DNA of 64,000 nt, from contig NC_134025.1 in NCBI RefSeq assembly GCF_964204645.1, positions 15,718,001 to 15,782,000 of the forward strand, read 5' to 3'. The DNA is from Tubulanus polymorphus. Taxonomy: Eukaryota > Nemertea > Palaeonemertea > Tubulaniformes > Tubulanidae. Below, in pieces: positions 25,981 to 37,300 of this stretch. A program made the position numbers and the translations under genes. Position 1 is the first letter of the stretch. Each line of letters opens with the position of its first letter. The notes beneath the pieces are model-generated. The model was not told where the DNA came from, made no database searches, and worked only from the letters and a program-made list of their open reading frames with translations.

Positions 25981-28900
25981 TTATCGATAGGGGGAATATT
26001 TGATACGAAAACGTCTTTTCTCGCGCTGAACGACGTTTTCGCGTCGAAAAGTGCTTTTCCTGACGATTTGAGCGCTTTTACGCATCGACATTGTCGTTTT
26101 TCCGATAGGGGGAATATTTGATACGAAAACGTCTTTTCTCGCGCTGAACGACGTTTTCGCGTCGAAAAGTGCTTTTCCTGAGGATTTGAGCGCTTTTACG
26201 CATCGACATTGTCTTTTTTCCGGTAGGGGGAATATTTGATACGAAACGTCTATTCTCGCGCTGAACGACGTTTTCGCGTCGAAAAGTGCTTTTCCTGACG
26301 ATTTGAGCGCTTTTACGCATCGATATTGTCGTTTTTCCGATAGGGGGAATATTTGATACGAAAACATCTTTTCTCGCGCTGAACGACGTTTTCGCGTCGA
26401 AAAGTGATTTTCCTGACGATTTGAGCGCTTTTACGCATCGACATTGTCGTTTTTCCGATAGGGGGAATATTTGATACGAAAACATCTTTTCTCGTGCTGA
26501 ACGACGTTTTCGCGTCGAAAAGTGCTTTTCCTGACGATTTGAGCGCTTTTACGCATCGACATCGTCGTTTTTCCGATAGGGGGAATATTTGATACGATAA
26601 CGACTTTTCTCGCGCTGAACGACGTTTTCGCGTCGAAAAGTGCTTTTCCTGGCGATTTGAGCGCTTTTACGCATCGACATCGTCATTTTTCCGATAGGGG
26701 GAATATTTGATACGAAAACGTCTTTTCTCGCGCTGAACGACGTTTTCGCGTCGAAAAGTGCTTTTCCTGACGATTTGAGCGCTTTTACGCATCGACATTG
26801 TCTTTTTTCCGATAGGGGGAATATTTGATACGAAAACGTTTTTTCTCGCGCTGAACGACGTTTTCGGGTCAAAAAGTGCTTTTCCTGACGATTTGAGCCC
26901 TTTCACGCATCGACATTTTCGTTTTTCCGATAGGGGGAATATTTGATACGAAAACGTCTTTTCTCGCGCTGAACGACGTTTTTGCGTCGAAAAGTGCTTT
27001 TCCTGACGATTTAAGCGCTTTTAACGCATCGACATTTTCGTTTTTCCGATAGGGGGAATATTTGATACGAAAACGTCTTTTCTCGCGCTGAACGACGTTT
27101 TCGCGTCGAAAAGTGATTTTCCTGACGATTTGAGCGCTTTTACGCATCGACATTGTCTTTTTTTCCGATAGGGGGAATATTTGATACGAAAACGTTTTTT
27201 CTCGCGCTGAACGACGTTTTCGGGTCGAAAAGTGCTCTTCCTGACGATTTGAGCGCTTTTACGCATCGACATTTTGGTTTTTTCGATAGGGGGAATATTT
27301 TATACGAAAACGTCTTTTCTCGCGCTGAACGACGTTTTCGGGGCAAAAAGTGCTTTTCCTGACGATTTGAGCCCTTTTACGCATCGACATTTTCGTTTTT
27401 CCGGTAGGGGGAATATTTGATACGAAAACGTCTTTTCTCGCGCTGAACGACGTTTTCGGGTCGAAAAGTGCTTTTCCTGACGATTTGAGCGCTTTTACGC
27501 ATCGACATTTTCGTTTTTCCGATAGGGGGAATATTTGATACGAAAACGTCTTTTCTCGCGCTGAACGACGTTTTCGCGTCGAAAAGTGCTTTTCCTGACG
27601 ATTTGAGCGCTTTTACGCATCGACATTGTCGTTTTTCCGATAGGGGGAATATTTGATACGAAAACGTCTTTTCTCGCGCTGAACGACGTTTTCGGGTCGA
27701 AAAGTGCTTTTCCTGACGATTTGAGCGCTTTTACGCATCGACATTTTCGTTTTTCCGATAGGGGGAATATTTGATACGAAAACGTTTTTTCTCGCGCTGA
27801 ACAACGTTTTCGGGTCGAAAAGTGCTTTTCCTGACGTTTTGAGCGCTTTTACGCATCGATTTTTTCGTTTTTCCGATAGGGGGAATATTTGATACGAAAA
27901 CGTCTTTTCTCACGCTGAACGACGTTTTCGCGTCGAAAAGTGCTTTTCCTGGCGATTTGAGCGCTTTTACGCATCGACATTGTCCTTTTTCCGATAGGGG
28001 GAATATTTGATACGTAAACGTCTTTTCTCGCGCTGAACGACGTTTTCGCGTCGAAAAGTGCTTTTCCTGACGATTTGAGCGCTTTTACGCATTGACATTT
28101 TCGTGTTTCCGATAGGGGGAATATTTGATACGAAAACGTCTTTTCTCGCGCTGAACGACGTTTTCGCGTCAAAAAGTGCTTTTCCTGACGATTTGAGCCC
28201 TTTCACGCATCGACATTTTCGTTTTTCCGATAGGGGGAATATTTGAAACGAAAACGTCTTTTCTCGCGCTGAACGACGTTTTCGCGTCTAAAAGTGCTTT
28301 TCCTGACGATTTGAGCGCTTTTACGCATCGACATTGTCGTTTTTCCGATTGGGGGAATATTTGATACGAAAACGTCTTTCCTCACGCTGAACGACGTTTT
28401 CGCGTCGAAAAGTGCTTTTCCTGGCGATTTGAGCGCTTTTACGCATCGACATTGTCCTTTTTCCGATAGGGGGAATATTTGATACGTAAAAGTCTTTTCT
28501 CGCGCTGAACGACGTTTTCGCGTCGAAAAGTGCTTTTCCTGACGATTTGAGCGCTTTTACGCATCGACATTTTCGTGTTTCCGATAGGGGGAATATTTGA
28601 TACGAAAACGTCTTTTCTCGCGCTGAACGACGTTTTCGCGTCGAAAAGTGCTTTTCCTGACGATTTGAGCCATTTCACGCATCGACATTTTCGTTTTTCC
28701 GATAGGGGGAATATTTGAAACGAAAACGTCTTTTCTCGCGCTGAACGACGTTTTCGCGTCTAAAAGTGCTTTTCCTGACGATTTGAGCGCTTTTACGCAT
28801 CGACATTGTCGTTTTTCCGATTGGGGGAATATTTGATACGAAAACGTCTTTTCTCGCGCTGAACGACGTTTTCGCGTCGAAAAGTGCTTTTCCTGAGGAT

Positions 28901-29405
28901 TTGAGCGCTTTTACGCATCGACATTGTCTTTTTTTCCGGTAGGGGGAATATTTGATACGAAAACGTCTATTCTCGCGCTGAACGACGTTTTCGCGTCGAA
29001 AAGTGATTTTCCTGACGATTTGAGCGCTTTTACGCATCGACATTGTCGTTTTTCCGATAGGGGGAATATTTGATACGAAAACGTTTTTTCTCGCGCTGAA
29101 CGACGTTTTCGGGTCGAAAAGTGCTCTTCCTGACGATTTGAGCGCTTTTACGCATCGACATTTTGGTTTTTTCGATAGGGGGAATATTTGATACGAAAAC
29201 GTCTTTTCTCGCGCTGAACGACGTTTTCGGGTCGAAAAGTGCTCTTCCTGACGATTTGAGCGCTTTTACGCATCGACATTGTGTTTTTTTCCGATAGGGG
29301 GAATATTTGATACGAAAACGTTTTTTCTCGCGCTGAACGACGTTTTCGGGTCGAAAAGTGCTCTTCCTGACGATTTGAGCGCTTTTACGCATCGACATTT
29401 TGGTT
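25981..29405. repeat. Family A HOR unit 2 (3425 bp)
   Basis: A unit of about 29 monomers, bounded by the marker TTTTATCGATAGG at both ends. It is near-identical to 29406-32505. It includes monomers with GATTGGGGG, CGTCTAAAAG, GTAAAAGTC and TTTTATACG that are rare elsewhere. Confidence 0.92.
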
Positions 29406-32400
29406 TTATCGATAGGGGGAATATTTGATACGAAAACGTCTTTTCTCGCGCTGAACGACGTTTTCGCGTCGAAAAGTGCTTTTCCTGACGATTTGAGCGC
29501 TTTTACGCATCGACATTGTCGTTTTTCCGATAGGGGGAATATTTGATACGAAAACGTCTTTTCTCGCGCTGAACGACGTTTTCGCGTCGAAAAGTGCTTT
29601 TCCTGAGGATTTGAGCGCTTTTACGCATCGACATTGTCTTTTTTCCGGTAGGGGGAATATTTGATACGAAACGTCTATTCTCGCGCTGAACGACGTTTTC
29701 GCGTCGAAAAGTGCTTTTCCTGACGATTTGAGCGCTTTTACGCATCGATATTGTCGTTTTTCCGATAGGGGGAATATTTGATACGAAAACATCTTTTCTC
29801 GCGCTGAACGACGTTTTCGCGTCGAAAAGTGATTTTCCTGACGATTTGAGCGCTTTTACGCATCGACATTGTCGTTTTTCCGATAGGGGGAATATTTGAT
29901 ACGAAAACATCTTTTCTCGTGCTGAACGACGTTTTCGCGTCGAAAAGTGCTTTTCCTGACGATTTGAGCGCTTTTACGCATCGACATCGTCGTTTTTCCG
30001 ATAGGGGGAATATTTGATACGATAACGACTTTTCTCGCGCTGAACGACGTTTTCGCGTCGAAAAGTGCTTTTCCTGGCGATTTGAGCGCTTTTACGCATC
30101 GACATCGTCATTTTTCCGATAGGGGGAATATTTGATACGAAAACGTCTTTTCTCGCGCTGAACGACGTTTTCGCGTCGAAAAGTGCTTTTCCTGACGATT
30201 TGAGCGCTTTTACGCATCGACATTGTCTTTTTTCCGATAGGGGGAATATTTGATACGAAAACGTTTTTTCTCGCGCTGAACGACGTTTTCGGGTCAAAAA
30301 GTGCTTTTCCTGACGATTTGAGCCCTTTCACGCATCGACATTTTCGTTTTTCCGATAGGGGGAATATTTGATACGAAAACGTCTTTTCTCGCGCTGAACG
30401 ACGTTTTTGCGTCGAAAAGTGCTTTTCCTGACGATTTAAGCGCTTTTAACGCATCGACATTTTCGTTTTTCCGATAGGAGGAATATTTGATACGAAAACG
30501 TCTTTTCTCGCGCTGAACGACGTTTTCGCGTCGAAAAGTGATTTTCCTGACGATTTGAGCGCTTTTACGCATCGACATTGTCTTTTTTTCCGATAGGGGG
30601 AATATTTGATACGAAAACGTTTTTTCTCGCGCTGAACGACGTTTTCGGGTCGAAAAGTGCTCTTCCTGACGATTTGAGCGCTTTTACGCATCGACATTTT
30701 GGTTTTTTCGATAGGGGGAATATTTTATACGAAAACGTCTTTTCTCGCGCTGAACGACGTTTTCGGGGCAAAAAGTGCTTTTCCTGACGATTTGAGCCCT
30801 TTTACGCATCGACATTTTCGTTTTTCCGGTAGGGGGAATATTTGATACGAAAACGTCTTTTCTCGCGCTGAACGACGTTTTCGGGTCGAAAAGTGCTTTT
30901 CCTGACGATTTGAGCGCTTTTACGCATCGACATTTTCGTTTTTCCGATAGGGGGAATATTTGATACGAAAACGTCTTTTCTCGCGCTGAACGACGTTTTC
31001 GCGTCGAAAAGTGCTTTTCCTGACGATTTGAGCGCTTTTACGCATCGACATTGTCGTTTTTCCGATAGGGGGAATATTTGATACGAAAACGTCTTTTCTC
31101 GCGCTGAACGACGTTTTCGGGTCGAAAAGTGCTTTTCCTGACGATTTGAGCGCTTTTACGCATCGACATTTTCGTTTTTCCGATAGGGGGAATATTTGAT
31201 ACGAAAACGTTTTTTCTCGCGCTGAACAACGTTTTCGGGTCGAAAAGTGCTTTTCCTGACGTTTTGAGCGCTTTTACGCATCGATTTTTTCGTTTTTCCG
31301 ATAGGGGGAATATTTGATACGAAAACGTCTTTTCTCACGCTGAACGACGTTTTCGCGTCGAAAAGTGCTTTTCCTGGCGATTTGAGCGCTTTTACGCATC
31401 GACATTGTCCTTTTTCCGATAGGGGGAATATTTGATACGTAAACGTCTTTTCTCGCGCTGAACGACGTTTTCGCGTCGAAAAGTGCTTTTCCTGACGATT
31501 TGAGCGCTTTTACGCATTGACATTTTCGTGTTTCCGATAGGGGGAATATTTGATACGAAAACGTCTTTTCTCGCGCTGAACGACGTTTTCGCGTCAAAAA
31601 GTGCTTTTCCTGACGATTTGAGCCCTTTCACGCATCGACATTTTCGTTTTTCCGATAGGGGGAATATTTGAAACGAAAACGTCTTTTCTCGCGCTGAACG
31701 ACGTTTTCGCGTCTAAAAGTGCTTTTCCTGACGATTTGAGCGCTTTTACGCATCGACATTGTCGTTTTTCCGATTGGGGGAATATTTGATACGAAAACGT
31801 CTTTCCTCACGCTGAACGACGTTTTCGCGTCGAAAAGTGCTTTTCCTGGCGATTTGAGCGCTTTTACGCATCGACATTGTCCTTTTTCCGATAGGGGGAA
31901 TATTTGATACGTAAAAGTCTTTTCTCGCGCTGAACGACGTTTTCGCGTCGAAAAGTGCTTTTCCTGACGATTTGAGCGCTTTTACGCATCGACATTTTCG
32001 TGTTTCCGATAGGGGGAATATTTGATACGAAAACGTCTTTTCTCGCGCTGAACGACGTTTTCGCGTCGAAAAGTGCTTTTCCTGACGATTTGAGCCCTTT
32101 CACGCATCGACATTTTCGTTTTTCCGATAGGGGGAATATTTGAAACGAAAACGTCTTTTCTCGCGCTGAACGACGTTTTCGCGTCTAAAAGTGCTTTTCC
32201 TGACGATTTGAGCGCTTTTACGCATCGACATTGTCGTTTTTCCGATTGGGGGAATATTTGATACGAAAACGTCTTTTCTCGCGCTGAACGACGTTTTCGC
32301 GTCGAAAAGTGCTTTTCCTGAGGATTTGAGCGCTTTTACGCATCGACATTGTCTTTTTTTCCGGTAGGGGGAATATTTGATACGAAAACGTCTATTCTCG

Positions 32401-32505
32401 CGCTGAACGACGTTTTCGCGTCGAAAAGTGATTTTCCTGACGATTTGAGCGCTTTTACGCATCGACATTGTCGTTTTTCCGATAGGGGGAATATTTGATA
32501 CGAAA
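29406..32505. repeat. Family A HOR unit 3 (partial copy of the 3425-bp unit)
   Basis: Matches 25981-29080 at a constant offset of 3425 bp, including private variants, and then diverges at about 32505 (AAACATC in place of AAACGTT). About 265 bp later the array switches to family B. Confidence 0.92.
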
Positions 32506-32770
32506 ACATCTTTTCTCGCGCTGAACGACGTTTTCGCGTCGAAAAGTGCTTTTCCTGAGGATTTGAGCGCTTTTACGCATCGACATTGTCTTTTTTCCGA
32601 TAGGGGGAATATTTGATACGAAAACGTTTTTTCTCGCGCTGAACGACGTTTTCGGGTCGAAAGTGCTTTTCCTGACGATTTGAGCCCTTTCACGCATCGA
32701 CATTTTCGTTTTTCCGATAGGGGGAATATTTGATACGAAAACGTCTTTTCTCGCGCTGAACGACGTTTTC

Positions 32771-33527
32771 GGGGGAAATGTGCTTTTCCCGTCGATTTGA
32801 GTAATTTTGAATATCGACTTTTTCATTTTTTCGTTGGAATCAATAATCGACGAGCAAACGTCTTATCTCGCGCTAAAGGAAGTTTTCGGGACGAAATGTG
32901 CTTTTCCCGTCGATTTGAGCGTTTTGCGCATCGACATTTACATTTTTCCGATAAAACGAAAAGTCAACGACCAAACGTCTTTTCTCGCGCTAAACGATAT
33001 TTTCGGGCCGAAATGTGCTTTTCCCGTCGATTTGAGCGCTTTTTCGCATCGACTTTTTCATTTTTCCGATAAAACGAAAAGTCGACGAGCAAACGTCTTT
33101 TCTCGCGCTAAACGACGTTTTCGGGCAGAAATGTGCTTTTCCCGTCGATTTGAGCGTTTTGCGCATCGACATTTACATTTTTCCGATAAAACGAAAAGTC
33201 GACGACCAAACGTCTTTTCTCGCGCTAAACGATGTTTTCGGGCCGAAATGTGCTTTTCCCGTCGATTTGAGCGCTTTTGCGCATCGACTTTTTCATTTTT
33301 CCGATAAAACGAAAAGTCGACGAGCAAACGTCTTTTCTCGCGCTAAACGACGTTTTCGGGCAGAAATGTGCTTTTCCCGTCGATTTGAGTGCTTCTGCGT
33401 ATCGACAATTTTATTTTTCGGATGAAACGAAATATCGACGACCAAACGTCTTTTCTCGCGCTGAACGACGCTTTCGGGCCGAAATGTGCTTTTCCAGTCG
33501 ATTTGAGTGATTTTGAATGTCGACTTT
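32771..33527. repeat. Satellite family B island, upstream of the retroelement
   Basis: About six monomers of the B family. The blocks are CGACGAGCAAACGTCTTTTC, TCGCGCTAAACGACG, the dyad TTTCGGGCCGAAA or a relative, ATGTGCTTTTCCCGTCGATT, TGAGCGCTTTTGCGCATCGA, then either CATTTACATTTTTCCGATAA or TTTTGAATATCGAC with a T-rich tail. It is in phase with the preceding A array: the switch falls in the shared core near GGGGGAAATGTGC. It ends at the retroelement insertion point. Confidence 0.93.
33523..33527. repeat. Target site duplication, left copy (ACTTT)
   Basis: The five bases ACTTT immediately precede the 5' LTR and recur directly after the 3' LTR. Uninterrupted satellite copies near 56940, 58003 and 61627 read GTCGACTTTTTCATTTTTTC, which is the expected empty site with ACTTT present once. 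A duplication of 4-6 bp is usual for Bel/Pao integrases. Confidence 0.95.
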
Positions 33528-33608
33528 TGTCGAGAACAGGATGTTTATGTAAATATGTCAGTAACCATATAGTTTTCACTCCCCCTTAGCCTATGTAGCG
33601 AATCATCA

Positions 33609-33615
33609 TATATAT
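33609..33615 (+). promoter_or_regulatory. TATA-like element in the 5' LTR
   Basis: TATATAT lies 57 bp upstream of the AATAAA signal, and a CAGTC sequence resembling an arthropod initiator starts about 22 bp downstream. Assignment as the core promoter is inference from position and composition. The same site is at 39376-39382 in the 3' LTR. Confidence 0.4.
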
Positions 33616-33665
33616 TAGCATGCGCATGTGCAGTCGGGACAGGTGGTTAGCCTGTGTGTGACCGA

Positions 33666-33671
33666 AATAAA
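33666..33671 (+). promoter_or_regulatory. AATAAA polyadenylation signal in the 5' LTR
   Basis: A canonical AATAAA hexamer, duplicated at 39433-39438 in the 3' LTR, where it would act on the element's transcript. Confidence 0.55.
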
Positions 33672-33770
33672 CGAGTATCTTATGATCTGTAGACTGAACC
33701 CGTCGTGTTTTTAGTCTTTCTCTTCTTTTATCTCCGAACCTGGTCTTCTTTGTGACTCGCAACGCCACAT

Positions 33771-33787
33771 TGGTGCCGTGACCAGGA
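33771..33787 (+). other. Primer binding site
   Basis: The stretch TGGTGCCGTGACCAGGA starts two bases after the 5' LTR, where LTR elements pair with the 3' end of a host tRNA to prime minus-strand synthesis. It begins TGG, as a match to a tRNA CCA end should. I cannot identify the tRNA from the sequence alone. Confidence 0.8.
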
Positions 33788-33869
33788 TCAGCCGAATGGA
33801 GGATACTCACCACTATACCGGTCGACAATCACACGAACTGCAATCAGGCAGAAAGTTGATGATCTCGTC
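33788..33869 (+). other. Retroelement leader with out-of-frame ATG
   Basis: This is the region between the primer binding site and the first residues recognisable as gag. An ATG at 33796 opens a 25-codon frame that ends at TGA 33871-33873. The gag frame itself is open back to the LTR end without any ATG. Either a small indel has separated the original start from gag, or translation starts at a non-AUG codon. Confidence 0.55.
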
Positions 33870-34337
33870 GTGAAATCGTCAACAATCGTCGAAGATTTTC
33901 GAACGACCGAAGACGATGTAGATTTACTAAATATCTACATCGAGCAGATCACAGAAAAGTTAAGTCGACTAGAGAAGCTAGACTCGACGATCGAGGACCT
34001 AACTCCTTTAACGCATCTTTCAGACACGATTCAAGAAGCAGAGGACTTCAGATCTAGCGTCATCGAAAAACGCGGCCGAATAATCCGATTTGTAGAAAAG
34101 GCGAAGCACACAACGCAACCTCATAATTCTTCGATGAATAATTCCGGTGCATCTGCGACGCCATTTCGCCCGAACAAGGTAAATCTACCTAAACTTACGC
34201 TCGCCAAATTCGACGGCGATTTACTCAAATGGCAGGAATTCATAGACGGATTCAATTCAGCGGTCAACGACGACCCGAATCTCGACGACGTCGTTAAGTT
34301 CCAATACTTACGCGCACAACTTAACGGCGAAGCTTAG
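33870..34337 (+). pseudogene. gag: Gag N-terminal fragment, ended by premature TAG
   Basis: This is the first part of the Bel/Pao gag polyprotein, which would form the virus-like particle around the element RNA. Residues 1-90 are charged and predicted helical (many Glu, Lys, Ile, Leu). From about residue 106, the stretch beginning LPKLTLAKFDGDLLKWQEF is typical of the DUF1759 gag family. The frame stops at TAG 34335-34337 in the middle of that conserved domain, and the same frame continues open directly after the stop to 39122. The first in-frame ATG is at 34134, well inside the protein; 33870 is a GTG, not a convincing eukaryotic start. I read this as one broken gag-pol gene rather than a separate short gene. 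Programmed readthrough is possible but unlikely inside a folded gag domain. Confidence 0.85.
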
Positions 34338-37300
34338 AGAACGATCGAGGGTCTGGCCCTCACCGCGTCGAATTATGCGAACGCACTTCAAGTACTGATA
34401 AAAAGGTATGGGCAACCGCAAATCATTATCAGTGCATATATGCGAGCGTTATGGGAACTTTTGCGACCGACAGAAGACATGCAGAGTCTGATGGAATTTT
34501 CGGACAAACTGGAAACATATATCCGAGGACTAAGTGCGCTCGGAAAAAACGAAGATAGCTACGGAGATTTGTTGACTCCGATTATCTTAGATAAACTGCC
34601 TGGGATGATACGACGACAGATAACGAGGGATAATAACGGCGCGAATTGGAATCTCCAGTCGTTGCGAGATGCCCTTTCGAGAGAGATAACAGCGTTCCAG
34701 GCAGGAGTTTCAGTGTACCCAGAAACTGCTCACCTGGGTACCACGTCAGCGTTCCACGTGGGCAATGCGATCAAGAGAAAACCATTAAAATGTACATTTT
34801 GTAAAGGGACACATTTCGCGTCAGATTGTGTTCTTGTAACCGAACCAGAGAAACGCCTGGATATCGTTAAACGAGATAAACTTTGTTTTAATTGCATGGG
34901 CACTCATCGTTCTCGGGACTGTAAATCCAAGAACACATGTAAAAAGTGCAGAGGGAAACATCACACGTTACTATGTGGTTCCTCCCTTACAGAAACGCGC
35001 GAGATTTCTACGAAAGATCGACCACAAAACGGAAGCAGAAGCGATTCTCACGATATAAAAACTGTTCATCAAACGTATGCCGGCGCCCAACAACCACGAC
35101 CAGATGGGCCCATACTTCTTAAAACAGCTGTGGCGGAGATTTTTTCGCCATCAACTTCCGCTAATAACCGCTCGAATGGTCGTAAGATAAACATTTTACT
35201 GGACGAAGGCAGCCATAGATCGTTTATCACGACGCGAATTTCTGTCAGCTTAAATCTCCCACATCTGGGCCAAGAGGAAATCAATCTAGCGACGTTCGGA
35301 GAACAACTGGCCGGTCGGCGATTACTTCAAAGAACGAACTTTAACATCGCGTCATCAGAGGGTTCACCGATACTAATTGAAGCCCTCGTGATACCGACCA
35401 TCTCCACGCCAATCAGCAATCTTGTAAACAATAAAGTTTTGGATCTTCCGCATCTGCGAAACCTAACTCTAGCGGAACAGCCATCATCAATAACCGGCGA
35501 CTTTGATATCGATGTATTAATTGGCGCCGATTACTACTGGTCTATAGTCGGCGATAATACCGTGAAGGGCTACGGCCCGACTGCCGTTTCATCACGTATA
35601 GGGTATCTCTTATCAGGGCCCATACCGAGCCACACCTTACTCACCGGAGTAAGGAATTCAACCGTTCTCAACGTATCTTGTGTGAGAAATATGGATCTCA
35701 ATTCGCACCGCGGAGAGGAAGTCTCATTACAATCGTTTTGGGACTTAGAAACGATCGGCATCAAAGATGACGCTTCTTTGATAAAAAACCGTGGACTTGC
35801 TTATTCGGACTATATTAAAACCCATCTAACTGTTGATAGCGATGGACGCTATACTGCGAAACTACCTTGGAAAGAAAGCCACGCCCCCTTGCCGGACAAC
35901 AGACACGTGGCCGAAGCACGGACTCGCAGTATGATACGCCGTTTATCCGCAGAAATGAGAACCGTATACGATGCAATAATTGAAGAACAACTGTCGCGTG
36001 ATTTCATAGAGGATGTAACACATGACATCTCTAGTATCGGACACTATTTACCCCACCGAGGAGTAAAAAAGGACTCTACTACCACGCCCCTCAGAATCGT
36101 TTTCGACTGCAGTTGTAGAGTCGGAAGCGAACCGTCGTTGAATGATTGCTTGGAAACTGGACCCCCGCTCCTAAACGATTTGGTATCTATATTGTTGCGA
36201 TTTCGATTGTACTCTACGGGAATATCCACCGATATCGAAAAGGCATTTTTACAAATAAGACTCCACGAACACGATCGGAAGTATACCAAATTCTTGTGGT
36301 TAACCGACCCGAATGATCCAGAAAGCGATTTCAAAGTACTTCAGTTTAAAAGTATCCTGTTCGGAGCGGTCTCGAGCCCGTTTGTCCTTAATGCCACAGT
36401 CAAATCCCACTTAGCCAATTACGATTGCGAAACCGCGGGGAAATTGGCCGAAAACATATACGTGGATAATATCGTCACTGGAGTAACATCTGAGGACAAA
36501 GCGATAAACTTTTATGCACAATCAAACGAAATAATGAATTCTGCAGGCTTGGCCCTCAGAGCGTGGGCAACTAATTGCCAGAGACTGCGTAACTTGGCGA
36601 GCTCGGATGGAGTAGCCGAGTCGAAACCCATCGCGAACGTCCTCGGGATCCGATGGGACACTCATAACGACACCCTTAGCATCAAGGTAGATGACGGAAC
36701 GTCCGATCTGGTGACAAAACGGGAGGTAGTTAGCGCGGCGTCGAAGTTATATGATCCGCTTGGTTTTCTGGCCCCCGTACAGGTCAGGGCTAAGATGTAC
36801 ATCCAGGAACTCTGGAAACTTAATCTAGGCTGGGACGACCCAGTAGAGGACGAATCAATGCGAGAAAAATGGTTCTCGATTCGGAATGATTTGTCACGTG
36901 CGTCAGAAATTGTGTTATCAAGGAAATACTTAAGTCAACCGCAAACCCAGAATTATGAAATACACGTGTTTGCTGATAGTAGCAAAGCAGCATTTGGAGC
37001 TGTGGTTTATTTACGAAACCAGCATGATACATCGTTTGTTATGTCTAAGACACGTGTCGCACCAGTAAAGGAATTAACTATTCCACGACTGGAATTACTT
37101 GCTGCTTTGACCGGTTCGAAGCTTATCGATTACGTAACTGAATCGCTCGGTTCCGAAATCGCTATAACCAAAAAAGTGCTTTGGAGCGATAGTCAGATTG
37201 TACTTTGTTGGTTGAACTCCGATCGAAAGTTACCAGTATTCGTCAGCAACCGCGTGAAACAGATTAAATCTATCAAAATTGACGAGTACCGTTACTGCCC

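Larger units (their letters stand above)
1..32770. repeat. Satellite family A, left array (118-bp monomer)
   Basis: Head-to-tail tandem array of a monomer of about 118 bp, roughly 277 copies, all in one orientation. A clean monomer is 2221-2338. Each copy carries, in order, the blocks ATTTGATACGAAAACGTC, TTTTCTCGCGCTGAACGACG, a central dyad TTTTCGCGTCGAAAA or TTTTCGGGTCGAAAA, GTGCTTTTCCTGACGATTTG, AGCGCTTTTACGCATCGACA and TTTTTCCGATAGGGGGAAT. Variants recur at fixed positions (GCGTC/GGGTC/GGGGC, GACGAT/GGCGAT/GAAGAT, CATTGTC/CATTTTC/CATCGTC, GAGCGC/GAGCCC) and combine into higher-order repeats. No gene is visible in this stretch. The short open frames on the minus strand are repeat artefacts. 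A centromeric or heterochromatic role is inference only. Confidence 0.97.
33528..33769 (+). repeat. 5' LTR
   Basis: 242 bp, beginning TGTCGAGAACAGG and ending CGCAACGCCACA, with the TG...CA termini typical of LTRs. It matches the 3' LTR except at one base. It contains a TATA-like run and an AATAAA signal, as expected for an LTR that drives and terminates transcription. Confidence 0.97.
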